Below are positions 1 through 7,870 of a DNA stretch of 64,000 nt, one piece after another. The stretch lies in contig NZ_FWZX01000010.1 of the NCBI RefSeq assembly GCF_900177295.1, positions 62,001 to 126,000 on the forward strand, read 5' to 3'. Position 1 is the first letter of the stretch. Each line of letters starts with the position of its first letter. The DNA comes from Tistlia consotensis USBA 355. GTDB lineage: Bacteria > Pseudomonadota > Alphaproteobacteria > Kiloniellales > DSM-21159. The notes below the pieces were generated by a model. That model worked only from the letters and a program-made list of their open reading frames with translations. It made no database searches and was not told where the DNA came from. The position numbers and the translations under genes are program-made.

Positions 1-428
1 CCCTGGGCGCGCGCCAGCAGCCGGCTCGCCGGCCGCTGCTCCGACAGCAGCTCGAGCGCCCGCCAGGCCAGCCAGCCGAGCCCCGCCAGATAGACCCAGA
101 GGCCCGGCGAGACGCTGCCGGTCTCCAGCGTGCCGCCGACCGCGGTCAGCGGCCCGAGGGCGCCGAGGATCACGGCGAGCGCGGCCAGCAGCGCCGCCGG
201 GCCGCCGTGCGGCCGCCGCAGGCCCAGGACCAGGGCGGCGGCCAGCGCGACCAGGCCGCTGGCCAGCAGCAGGGGCCGCTCGAGCCAGCCGACGGCGGCA
301 CCGTCGAGGCGACCGACCGGCAGCGCGAAGGCGACGAGCAGCGCCACGGCCGCGGCGCCGTCGCCGAGACGGCTGCCCGGGCCACCGGCCAGGCGGCTGG
401 CGGAGCGCGCGGCGAGCCGGTCGCTCAT
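1..428 (-). CDS. Integral membrane protein, probable ABC permease subunit (partial, 3' end outside window)
   Basis: The gene starts at ATG 428 and runs off the left edge without a stop, so about 142 N-terminal residues are visible. The translation begins MSDRLAARSASRLAGG and holds three or four hydrophobic stretches rich in Ala, Leu and Val, at roughly residues 25-40, 52-70, 77-98 and 107-120. No conserved permease motif falls in the visible part. The start overlaps the stop of the upstream permease gene (ATGA, 425-428), which indicates translational coupling. By context it is most likely the second inner-membrane subunit of the same importer; an unrelated membrane protein cannot be excluded. 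Confidence 0.6.
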   Translation of the reverse strand, partial: MSDRLAARSASRLAGGPGSRLGDGAAAVALLVAFALPVGRLDGAAVGWLERPLLLASGLVALAAALVLGLRRPHGGPAALLAALAVILGALGPLTAVGGTLETGSVSPGLWVYLAGLGWLAWRALELLSEQRPASRLLARAQ

Positions 429-1363
429 CTGTCCGCTCCCGCCACGGCGCCACCGGTCGCGCGCAGGGTCAGGCGCTCGGCGAGGCCGACGGCGAAGACC
501 AGGGCCATGCCGAGCAGCGAGGCCATGACCAGGGCCGCCCAGATCTGCACGGTCTGGCCGTAGTAGCTGCCGGTCAGCAGGCGCGCGCCGAGCCCGGCGA
601 CGGCGCCGGTCGGCAGCTCGCCCACGATGGCGCCGACCAGGCTGATCGCGACCGCGACCTTGAGGCTGGCGAAGAGGAAGGGCAGCGAGGCCGGCCAACG
701 CAGCTTCCAGAAGACCTGCGCGGCGCCGGCCGAGTAGGTGCGCATCAGGTCGAGCTGGAGCGTCTCCGGCGAGCGCAGCCCCTTGACCATGCCGATCGCC
801 ACCGGGAAGAAGCAGAGGTACATCGAGATGATCGCCTTCGGCAGCAGGCCGGTCAGGCCCAGGTTGCCGAGCACGACGACGATCATCGGCGCGATCGCCA
901 GGATCGGCACGGTCTGGGAGGCGATGATCCAGGGCAGCAGGCTGCGGTCGAGGGTGCGCAGGTGGACGACGCCGACCGCCAGCAGGATGCCGAGCAGCGA
1001 GCCCAGGACGAAGCCGACCAGCGTCGCCGAGAGCGTCACCCAGGCGTGGTAGACGAGGCTGCGCTTGGAGGTGATGCGGGTGTCGAAGACCGTCTTCTTC
1101 AGCTCCATCGCGACCTGGTCGGGCGCCGGCAGGACCGGCCGCTCCATCGACCAGGCCGCCGCGACCAGATCGAGGCTGCTCCAGTCCTGATGGGCGCGCT
1201 CGAAGCGCTCGATGACCTGCGGCGCGTTGAGATAGACCGCGCCGGCGTACCAGAGCGCGAGGATCGCCAGCAGCACCGTCGCCAGCGGCAGCGCCCGGCC
1301 GCCGCCGAGCCGGCCGAGGCCGGCGAGGCCGGCCGGCCGCGCCTGCGCCAGCACGTCAGTCAT
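425..1363 (-). CDS. ABC transporter permease (nitrate/taurine/pyrimidine-type)
   Basis: This 312-residue inner-membrane protein has a hydrophobic N-terminal helix (about 24-46), a periplasmic segment, and then a binding-protein-dependent permease domain from about residue 110 to 300. The EAA-type cytoplasmic loop that contacts the ATPase is recognisable around residues 208-235 (RTYSAGAAQVFWKLRWPAS). Its gene overlaps that of the ATPase by 8 bases upstream and that of the next membrane gene by 4 bases downstream, so the three are one transcription unit. Given the linked preT, preA and carbamoyl amidohydrolase genes, the substrate is probably a pyrimidine, hydantoin or ureido compound. That is inference; no substrate-binding protein lies in the window and it may follow beyond the left edge. 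Confidence 0.87.
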   Translation of the reverse strand: MTDVLAQARPAGLAGLGRLGGGRALPLATVLLAILALWYAGAVYLNAPQVIERFERAHQDWSSLDLVAAAWSMERPVLPAPDQVAMELKKTVFDTRITSKRSLVYHAWVTLSATLVGFVLGSLLGILLAVGVVHLRTLDRSLLPWIIASQTVPILAIAPMIVVVLGNLGLTGLLPKAIISMYLCFFPVAIGMVKGLRSPETLQLDLMRTYSAGAAQVFWKLRWPASLPFLFASLKVAVAISLVGAIVGELPTGAVAGLGARLLTGSYYGQTVQIWAALVMASLLGMALVFAVGLAERLTLRATGGAVAGADR

Positions 1364-2207
1364 AGCTGTGCCCGGCGCGCAGGCCCTCGCGCACCTCGTG
1401 CGCGATCTCCAGGAACTCCGGCGTCTCGCGCAGGTCGAGGTTGCGCTCGCGCGGCAGCCGGGCGCAGTCGATGATCCGGGTGACCCGGCCCGGGCGCGGC
1501 GACATCACGACGATGCGGGTCGAGAGGAAGACCGCCTCGGGGATCGAGTGGGTGACGAAGACCACGGTCTTGCCGGTCCGCGCCCAGAGTTCCAGCAGCT
1601 CGACGTTGAGCTTGTCGCGGGTGATCTCGTCGAGCGCCCCGAAGGGCTCGTCCATCAGCAGCAGCTTGGGCTCGAAGGAGAGCGCGCGGGCGATCGAGAC
1701 GCGCTGCTGCATGCCGCCGGACAGCTGCCAGGGGTACTTCTTCTCGAAGCCCGACAGGCCGACCATCTCCAGGTAGCGGCGCGCGCGCGCGGCCCGCTCC
1801 TCCTTCGGCAGGCCGATGATCTCGAGCGGCAGCTGCAGGTTGCGCTCGACGTTGCGCCAGGGATAGAGCGCCGGCGCCTGGAAGACGTAGCCGTAGCCGC
1901 GCGCCAGGCGGTTCGCCTCGGGGCTGAGGCCGTTGACGGTGATCCGGCCGGCGCTCGCCCGCTCGAGATCGGCGATGACCCGCAGCAGCGTGGTCTTGCC
2001 GCAGCCGGAGGGGCCGATCAGCGAGACGAAGTCGCCGCGGGCGATGTCGAGGCTGACCTCGGACAGCGCGTGCACCGGCTGCTCCGCCGTCCGGAAGGAC
2101 AGCGACAGCTCGCGCATCGTGATGATCGTCTCGGCCGCCTGCCCCGTCGCGTCCCTGCGGGAGGGCTGGTCGGCCCGCAAGCCCTCGGCCACCGCGCCTT
2201 CCGTCAT
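1356..2207 (-). CDS. ABC transporter ATP-binding protein (SsuB/TauB/ThiZ class)
   Basis: This 283-residue cytoplasmic ATPase powers the adjacent permease. Visible motifs in order are Walker A GPSGCGKTTLLR (about 63-74), the Q-loop near FQAPALYPWRN, the ABC signature LSGGMQQR, Walker B LLLMDEPFGALDE, and the switch histidine in VFVTHSIPEAV. Length and motif spacing match nitrate/sulfonate/pyrimidine importers. The first 30 or so residues are a variable extension, so a start slightly downstream is possible. It follows the amidohydrolase gene by 48 bases and overlaps the permease gene by 8 bases, as expected for a single catabolic and uptake operon. Confidence 0.93.
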   Translation of the reverse strand: MTEGAVAEGLRADQPSRRDATGQAAETIITMRELSLSFRTAEQPVHALSEVSLDIARGDFVSLIGPSGCGKTTLLRVIADLERASAGRITVNGLSPEANRLARGYGYVFQAPALYPWRNVERNLQLPLEIIGLPKEERAARARRYLEMVGLSGFEKKYPWQLSGGMQQRVSIARALSFEPKLLLMDEPFGALDEITRDKLNVELLELWARTGKTVVFVTHSIPEAVFLSTRIVVMSPRPGRVTRIIDCARLPRERNLDLRETPEFLEIAHEVREGLRAGHSYD

Positions 2208-2255
2208 TCCACCCCCTTGGTCAGTGCAGCAGGATTTCCCTATTGGCGGGTGCCG

Positions 2256-3500
2256 TCAACGCGCGTTTGCCCGCTCCAGCACCGCCTCCAGCAGCACCTG
2301 GCAGCCGGCGGCCAGGTCCTCCGGCTTGGCGTTCTCGATCTCGTTGTGGCTGATGCCGTTCTCGCAGGGCACGAAGACCATGCCGGTCGGCGCGACGCGC
2401 GAGATGTAGCAGGCGTCGTGGCCGGCGCCACTGACGATGTCGCGGTGGCTGTAGCCGTTGGCGCCGGCGGCCCGGCGCACGGCGGCGACGCAGTCGGCGT
2501 CGAAGGCGATCGGCGGCGAGTACCAGATCTGCTCCAGCGCGAGCTCCAGCCCGCCCCGCTCGGCGGCCTCCGCCGCCGCGGCGCGCAGCTCGGCGTCCAT
2601 CGCGCTCAGCACGTCGTCGTCCGGGTGCCGGAAGTCGACGGTCAGGAAGACCCGGCCGGGAATCACGTTGCGCGAGTTCGGATGGACCTGGAGCATGCCG
2701 ACCGTCGCGCAGGCGAAGGGCGCGTGCGCGAGGCCGATGCGGTTGACCGCCTCGACGACGCGCGCCGCGCCGACCAGGGCGTCCTTGCGCCGCGGCATCG
2801 GCGTCGGGCCGGCGTGGGCCTCCTGGCCGGTCAGGGTGATCTCGTACCAGCGCTGGCCCTGGGCGTGGGTGACCACGCCGATGACCTTGTCCTCGGCCTC
2901 CAGGATCGGGCCCTGCTCGATGTGCGCCTCGAAGAAGGCGCGGATCGGCCGGCCGCCGACCTCGGCCTCGCCGGCGTAGCCGATGCGCTGCAGCTCCTCG
3001 CCCATGGTCTTGCCGTCGACGTCCTTGCGGCTGAGCCCGTAGTCCAGGTCGAAGACGCCGGCGAAGACGCCGGAGGCGACCATCGCCGGGGCGAAGCGCG
3101 AGCCCTCCTCGTTGGTCCAGACCGCGACCTCGATCGGCGCCTCGACCTCGTAGCCGGTGTCGTTCAGGCTGCGCACGACCTCCAGCCCGGCGAGCACGCC
3201 ATAGACGCCGTCGAAGCGGCCGCCGGTCGGCTGGGTGTCCAGGTGGCTGCCGATCATCACCGGCGGCAGGCTGTCGTCGCGGCCCGGGCGGCGGGCGAAG
3301 ATGTTGCCCATCCTGTCGACCGTGATCGAGCAGCCGGCCTCCCGGCACCAGCGCACGAAAAGGTCGCGGCCCTCGCGGTCGAGGTCGGTCAGCGCCAGGC
3401 GGCAGTTGCCGCCCTTCGGCGTCGCGCCGATCTTCGCCATCTCCATCAGGCTGCCCCACAGGCGCTCGCCGTCGATCCTCAGGTTGCCGACCTGGCTCAT
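2256..3500 (-). CDS. M20-family Zn-dependent hydrolase; N-carbamoyl-beta-alanine amidohydrolase / beta-ureidopropionase
   Basis: A 414-residue cytoplasmic amidohydrolase that would hydrolyse N-carbamoyl-beta-alanine (or a related ureido acid) to the amino acid, CO2 and ammonia, the last step of reductive pyrimidine degradation. Metal ligands of the hydantoinase/carbamoylase family are visible: GSHLDTQPTGGRFDG (His, Asp), NEEGSRF (the Glu pair), HIEQGP (His) and GAGHDACYIS (His). Start ATG 3500 was chosen because a GAGGAG ribosome site lies just upstream and the preceding 76 in-frame codons overlap preA. It sits 46 bases after preA and before the ABC importer. Allantoate amidohydrolase or L-carbamoylase are alternatives by family, but the preT-preA context favours beta-ureidopropionase. 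Confidence 0.9.
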   Translation of the reverse strand: MSQVGNLRIDGERLWGSLMEMAKIGATPKGGNCRLALTDLDREGRDLFVRWCREAGCSITVDRMGNIFARRPGRDDSLPPVMIGSHLDTQPTGGRFDGVYGVLAGLEVVRSLNDTGYEVEAPIEVAVWTNEEGSRFAPAMVASGVFAGVFDLDYGLSRKDVDGKTMGEELQRIGYAGEAEVGGRPIRAFFEAHIEQGPILEAEDKVIGVVTHAQGQRWYEITLTGQEAHAGPTPMPRRKDALVGAARVVEAVNRIGLAHAPFACATVGMLQVHPNSRNVIPGRVFLTVDFRHPDDDVLSAMDAELRAAAAEAAERGGLELALEQIWYSPPIAFDADCVAAVRRAAGANGYSHRDIVSGAGHDACYISRVAPTGMVFVPCENGISHNEIENAKPEDLAAGCQVLLEAVLERANAR

Positions 3501-3546
3501 CTGCTCTCCTCGTCGTCCGTTCCGCTTCGTCCAGCCCGCGGGCTCG

Positions 3547-4833
3547 CTATTCCGCCGCCTGCTTGCGCAGCGGGTTGTTCGGATGGGTCGTCCAGTCCCG
3601 GTGCGTGCCGTCGTCGACCCGCTCCATGGTAATGCAGTCCGGCACCGGGCAGGCGTGCAGACAGAGGTTGCAGCCGACGCAGTCGGCGTCGACGACCTCG
3701 AAGCGCCGGGCTCCGCCAGGGCCGACACCAGCGTGCTCGTAGGTGATCGCCTGGTGCGAGGTGTCCTCGCAGGCGATGTGGCAGAGGCCGCAGCGGATGC
3801 AGAGGGCCTGGTCGATGCGCGCCTTGATCGCGTAGTTGAGGTTGAGGTGCTGCCAGTCGGTCAGGTTCGCGACCGCCTTGCCGCGGAAGTCCTCCAGCCG
3901 GGCATAGCCCTTGGCGTCCATCCAGTTGGACAGGCCGTCGATCATGTCGCCGACGATCTTGAAGCCGTAGTGCATCGCCGCGGTGCAGACCTGCACGCCG
4001 CTGGCACCGAGCGCCAGGAACTCGGCGGCGTCGCGCCAGGTCGAGATGCCGCCGATGCCGGAGATCGGCACGCCCCGGCAGTCGGCATCGCGGGCGATCT
4101 CGGCGACCATGTGCAGCGCGATCGGCTTGACCGCCGGCCCGCAGTAGCCGCCGTGGGTGCCCTTGCCGTCGACCGTCGGCTCGGGCGCCATGGCGTCGAG
4201 GTCGACCGCGGTGATCGAGTTGATCGTGTTGATCAGCGAGACGCCGTCGGCGCTGCCGGCGACGGCGGCGCGCGCCGGCCCCAGGATGTTGGTGACGTTC
4301 GGGGTCAGCTTGACCAGCACCGGCAGGCGGCTGTGCGCCTTGCACCAGCGCGCGACCATCTCGACGTAGTCCGGCACCTGGCCGACCGCCGAGCCCATGC
4401 CGCGCTCGCTCATGCCGTGCGGGCAGCCGAAGTTGAGCTCGACGCCGTCGGCCCCGGTCTCCTCGACCTGCTTCAGGATCGAGCGCCAGGACTCCTCCTC
4501 GCAGGGCACCATCAGCGAGACGACCAGGGCGCGGTCCGGCCAGTTGCGCTTGACCTGCTTGATCTCGCGCAGGTTCACCTCGAGCGGCCGGTCGGTGATC
4601 AGCTCGATGTTGTTGAAGCCGATCATCCGGTCGCCGCCCAGGTGCAGCGCGCCGTAGCGCGAGCTGACGTTGACCACCGGCGGGTCCTCGCCGAGCGTCT
4701 TCCAGACCACGCCGCCCCAGCCGGCGGCGAAGGCGCGCTCGACGTTGTACTGCTTGTCGGTCGGCGGCGCCGAGGCAAGCCAGAAGGGGTTGGGCGACCT
4801 GATGCCCCCGATCTCGCAGCGGATGTCGGCCAT
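3547..4833 (-). CDS. preA: NAD-dependent dihydropyrimidine dehydrogenase subunit PreA
   Basis: A 428-residue FMN- and Fe-S-containing subunit that reduces uracil or thymine to the 5,6-dihydro form, with electrons from PreT. The N-terminal three quarters form a dihydroorotate-dehydrogenase-like TIM barrel, with the substrate motif ELNFGCPHGMSERGMG and a C-terminal phosphate loop ISGIGGISTW. The C-terminal about 90 residues carry two [4Fe-4S] motifs, CIRCGLCHIACED and CVGCNLCLHACPVPDC. Length matches E. coli PreA. The gene follows preT after a 366-base gap that contains a dispersed repeat, so preT-preA cotranscription is likely but not certain. Confidence 0.96.
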   Translation of the reverse strand: MADIRCEIGGIRSPNPFWLASAPPTDKQYNVERAFAAGWGGVVWKTLGEDPPVVNVSSRYGALHLGGDRMIGFNNIELITDRPLEVNLREIKQVKRNWPDRALVVSLMVPCEEESWRSILKQVEETGADGVELNFGCPHGMSERGMGSAVGQVPDYVEMVARWCKAHSRLPVLVKLTPNVTNILGPARAAVAGSADGVSLINTINSITAVDLDAMAPEPTVDGKGTHGGYCGPAVKPIALHMVAEIARDADCRGVPISGIGGISTWRDAAEFLALGASGVQVCTAAMHYGFKIVGDMIDGLSNWMDAKGYARLEDFRGKAVANLTDWQHLNLNYAIKARIDQALCIRCGLCHIACEDTSHQAITYEHAGVGPGGARRFEVVDADCVGCNLCLHACPVPDCITMERVDDGTHRDWTTHPNNPLRKQAAE

Positions 4834-5199
4834 CGCTCTCTCCCGGGCGCAGGGGCGCCCTTTCAGCCTCTCACCGGGCAGGCACGCGGCCGCGTCCCTG
4901 CCCGCGTCTCGTCGATCGTCATTCGTAATCCGTCATCCCAGGCAAAGCGCCGGGGCTTGCACAGGCCATTCCCACTCCGTCATCCCGGGGCCACGCTCTC
5001 AGGCGACCGGGCTTGCGGCCCCTGGGTCCCGGACAGCTCGCTTTGCCAACGAAAGCAGAGCTTTCGGGCAAAGCGGCTTCCGGGATGACAAACTTGTGTG
5101 CGGGCCTTGGCGCTTTCGCCGGGATGCCGGGGAAAGAGCGCGAAACCGATGGATCGAGGGAAAGTGGGAGCGGCGCTGCGAAGGTGGTGCGCATGCTCC
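4834..5199. other. preT-preA intergenic gap, no gene seen
   Basis: Most of this 366-base gap is taken by the palindrome-ended repeat at 4979-5089 and an adjoining degenerate copy around 4931-4976 that begins with the same CGTCATCCC motif. I see no convincing start with coding bias and no RNA gene. The gap is unusually long for an operon whose other junctions overlap, which suggests a late repeat insertion between preT and preA. Confidence 0.6.
4979..5089 (-). repeat. Dispersed intergenic repeat with GTCATCCCGG / CCGGGATGAC ends, copy 1
   Basis: The 111-base segment is bounded by GTCATCCCGG (4979-4988) and its exact reverse complement CCGGGATGAC (5080-5089). Read on the minus strand, its first about 75 bases match 13804-13880 with few changes. 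The copies share the blocks GGAAGCCGCTTTG and GGCAAAGCGAGCTGTCCGGGA. The inverted ends and intergenic position fit a small REP/MITE-like family. Confidence 0.75.
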
Positions 5200-6546
5200 C
5201 TAGCCCCTCAGATAGCGGTCGATCGCCAGGGCGGCGACCTTGCCGTCCTCGACCGCGCTGACCGTCAGGTCCTGGCCGGCGATGCAGTCGCCGCCGGCCC
5301 AGACGCCCTTGAGCGAGGTCGCGCGCTCGGCGTCGACCTTCAGCTTGCCGCGCTCGATCTCCGCGCTCTCCGCTGAGCCGTCGGCCAGCGGGTCGGCCAG
5401 CAGCTTCTGGCCGATCGCCTTGAGCAGCTGGTCGGCCTCCAGCTCGAAGCGCTCGCCGGTGCCGGCGAGCTGCCCTGCCCCGTCGAGCCGCGTCGCCTCG
5501 CACGCGACCGCGGCCAGCCGGCCGTCGCGCGCGACCAGCCGGGTCGGCACCGCCCAGTGCCGGATCGTGACGCCGTGGGTCCGGGCCCAGTCCTGCTCGA
5601 CCCGGGTGGCGCTCATCTGCTCGGGGCCGCGGCGGTAGAGCAGGGTCACCGTCTCGGCGCCGAGCAGCCGCGACTGCACCGCCGCGTCGATCGCCGTGTT
5701 GCCGCCGCCGACCACCACGACGCGCCGGCCGACCGGAAGATCGCGCCGGTCCCCGGCCTGGCGCAGCCGCTCGATGAAGGCGACCGCGTCCTCGACGCCG
5801 GGCAGATCCTCGCCCTCGAGGCCGAGGCCGGCGGTCGTCGCCAGGCCGACGCCGAGGAAGACCGCGTCGTAGTCGCGGCGCAGCCCGTCCAGCGTGACGT
5901 CGCGGCCCAGCGCCCTGCCGGTCTCGATCCGGATGCCGCCGAGCGAGAGGATGAAAGCGACCTCCTGCTGGGCGAAGCCGTCGGTCGCCTTGTAGGCCGC
6001 GATGCCGTACTCGTTGAGCCCGCCCGCCTTGTCCTTCGCCTCGAAGACCACGACCTCGTGACCGAGCCGCGCCAGGCGGTGCGCGCAGGACAGGCCCGCC
6101 GGCCCGGCGCCGACCACCGCGACCGTCCTGCCGCTGGCCGCGGCGCGGGAGAAGGGCTGGACGCCTTCGGCGAAGAGATGGTCGGTCGCGTAGCGCTGCA
6201 GGGCGCCGATCGCGACCGGCTTGGCCTCGCCGTAGTTGCGCACGCAGGCTTCCTCGCAGAGCTCCTCGACCGGGCAGACCCGGGCGCACATGCCGCCCAT
6301 GATGTTGGCCGACAGGATGTCGACCGCCGAGCCCTTGAGGTTGCCGGTCTGGATCTTGCGGATGAAGCCCGGGATGTCGATGCCGGTCGGGCAGGCCTGG
6401 ACGCAGGGCGCGTCGAAGCAGAAGTAGCAGCGGTTGCTCTCGACCAGGGCCGCCTGCCGGTCGAGCGGCGGATGCTTGTCGGCGAAGTTCGCCGCCAGGG
6501 TCTCGGACTCCAGGCGTCCCGGCCGGACGCCGTCGCGGTCGCTCAT
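5200..6546 (-). CDS. preT: NAD(P)-dependent dihydropyrimidine dehydrogenase subunit PreT
   Basis: A 448-residue flavoprotein that oxidises NAD(P)H and passes electrons to PreA. The N-terminal Fe-S domain has cysteine motifs CYFCFDAPCVQACPTG and MCARVCPVEELCEEAC. It is followed by an FAD Rossmann fold (VVGAGPAGLSCAHRL) and an NAD(P) Rossmann fold (VVGGGNTAIDAA), as in the GltD-like family. Start ATG 6546 (MSDRDGV) was preferred over an upstream in-frame codon because a GGAGG-rich stretch precedes it and the family begins here. The RutR-type operator at 6640-6655 lies 94 bases upstream and overlaps a -35-like TTGACC, so expression is probably induced by pyrimidines through derepression. Confidence 0.95.
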   Translation of the reverse strand: MSDRDGVRPGRLESETLAANFADKHPPLDRQAALVESNRCYFCFDAPCVQACPTGIDIPGFIRKIQTGNLKGSAVDILSANIMGGMCARVCPVEELCEEACVRNYGEAKPVAIGALQRYATDHLFAEGVQPFSRAAASGRTVAVVGAGPAGLSCAHRLARLGHEVVVFEAKDKAGGLNEYGIAAYKATDGFAQQEVAFILSLGGIRIETGRALGRDVTLDGLRRDYDAVFLGVGLATTAGLGLEGEDLPGVEDAVAFIERLRQAGDRRDLPVGRRVVVVGGGNTAIDAAVQSRLLGAETVTLLYRRGPEQMSATRVEQDWARTHGVTIRHWAVPTRLVARDGRLAAVACEATRLDGAGQLAGTGERFELEADQLLKAIGQKLLADPLADGSAESAEIERGKLKVDAERATSLKGVWAGGDCIAGQDLTVSAVEDGKVAALAIDRYLRG

Positions 6547-6639
6547 CCCCTTTCCCGCCTCCTTGCGAAGGGTCCCTGTCGGAACCCGTGGCAGCATCCG
6601 CCTCTGCGTGCGGTATGCTGCACCGATCTTGAGCGAACC

Positions 6640-6655
6640 TTGACCAACTGGTCAA
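6640..6655. promoter_or_regulatory. RutR-type operator (perfect palindrome TTGACCA-AC-TGGTCAA)
   Basis: The 16 bases TTGACCAACTGGTCAA form a perfect inverted repeat of TTGACCA with a 2-base spacer. This is identical to the RutR consensus TTGACCANNTGGTCAA known from E. coli. It lies between the divergent preT (start 6546) and rutR-like (start 6727) genes. TTGACC at either end can act as a -35 element in either direction. It would control both the catabolic operon and the regulator itself. Confidence 0.88.
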
Positions 6656-6726
6656 GTTTTGTCAGAGTGACCCGTGAAACCCGCGCCACAAGCGGGCCCG
6701 AGAGAACGAAAGGCGGAGACCGGCCG

Positions 6727-7422
6727 ATGGAGGGATCGTCCTTGCGCCCGGGCCAGGGCGCGGCCCGGGCAGCCAACGGCGCGCGCCGCCGGCCGCCGGC
6801 CGGGCGCCGCGCAGAGGTGCGCGAGGCCAACGAGACGGCGATCCTGGCGGCGGCCGAGGCGGTCTTCGCCGAGTACGGCTTCCACGGCGCGACCACGGCC
6901 ATGATCGCCGAGCGCGCCGGCCTGCCGAAGGCCAACCTGCACTACTACTTCGGCACCAAGGAGGCGCTCTACAAAGCCGTCCTGGAGAACATCCTGGCGC
7001 TCTGGCTGGCGCCGGTGCGCAACTTCACCGACGAGAGCGACCCGGCCCAGGCCCTGGCCGACTACATCGCTCTCAAGATCGAGTACACCCGGACCCGGCC
7101 GCAGGCCTCGCGGATCTTCGCCAGCGAGCTGATCGCCGGCGCGCCGCAGATCCTGGACTACCTGAGCCACGAGCTGCGCCAGGTCGTCGAGGAGAAGAGC
7201 CGCGTCGTGCGCCGCTGGATCGCCGACGGCAAGATCGGCCCCGTCGAGCCGGTCCACCTCTTCGTGACCATCTGGGCCATGACCCAGACCTACGCCGACT
7301 TCGCCGTCCAGATCGCGGCGATCCAGGGGAAGGAGGCGCTCGACGACGGGGATTTCGAGGCGGCGAAAAGGTTCATCACGGCGATGGTGCTGAAGGGGAT
7401 CGGGGTGAAGGGGGCGGGGTAG
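6727..7422 (+). CDS. rutR: TetR-family pyrimidine regulator, RutR-like
   Basis: A 231-residue DNA-binding repressor. After a basic N-terminal tail of about 35 residues comes the TetR helix-turn-helix, recognisable as ILAAAEAVFAEYGFHGATTA and AGLPKANLHYYFGTKEALY. The C-terminal ligand domain (LKIEYTRTRPQASRIFASEL and MTQTYADFAVQI) resembles RutR/YcdC proteins, which bind uracil or thymine. ATG 6727 was chosen because the N-terminal domain starts just after it; further in-frame codons upstream run into preT and cross the operator. It is divergent from preT and shares the perfect RutR palindrome, which supports the assignment strongly. Confidence 0.9.
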   Translation: MEGSSLRPGQGAARAANGARRRPPAGRRAEVREANETAILAAAEAVFAEYGFHGATTAMIAERAGLPKANLHYYFGTKEALYKAVLENILALWLAPVRNFTDESDPAQALADYIALKIEYTRTRPQASRIFASELIAGAPQILDYLSHELRQVVEEKSRVVRRWIADGKIGPVEPVHLFVTIWAMTQTYADFAVQIAAIQGKEALDDGDFEAAKRFITAMVLKGIGVKGAG

Positions 7423-7870
7423 GGGTGGAGGCAGGCGTGACCCTGAGCGGACTTTCACTCCAAGAATCCGCCGTCGCCGTGCCCGTCGATAGGTCTGAAG
7501 ACTTGGCGCGCCTCTCAGCCACGATCGAGGACGTGCCGCATGGCGTTGGTGGTGCGGACACCGGCGCCTTCGAGAATGTGCGGCACAACCTAGGCACTGC
7601 ACATCTACCGCCACCCCAATTCGGAGTTGAGGTTTCTGCGCGCCATAGTAGAATATCGTAATTGGGAGAGCGACCGAGGAATCTGGATCAGAGGTTCTGA
7701 AAGGCCTGCGGGCGAATACCCTCGCACAGAGCACGGCAATCCTGAGCGCGCCGGCTTGGATGACTTGCCTGATTGTCAGGCGGATCAGGGCACAAGCGGC
7801 TTTCAGCGCAGAGAGTCGTTGGCCAGACAGCGACGCCTTGCCTTCGAGGGATTGGGTCGAGGAGCGGAGG
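7423..7870. other. 448-base gap upstream of the caspase-like gene, nothing assigned
   Basis: The stretch is less GC-rich than its surroundings, especially near 7640-7690, and lacks a frame with convincing coding bias. Short open frames exist but match no family I recognise. It probably holds the promoter of the cassette starting at 7871. The base-composition change here may mark the left edge of a transferred segment. Confidence 0.5.

Noticed and set aside
1368-3632. A 754-codon rightward open frame antisense to the ATPase and amidohydrolase genes
   Set aside because: High-GC DNA leaves few stops on the antisense strand; the translation is Arg/Asp/Gly-rich without motifs, while the leftward frames contain clear Walker and metal-binding motifs.
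5557-6726. A 390-residue N-terminal extension of the RutR-like protein
   Set aside because: It is antisense to preT and would place the RutR operator inside the coding region; the TetR domain begins just after ATG 6727.
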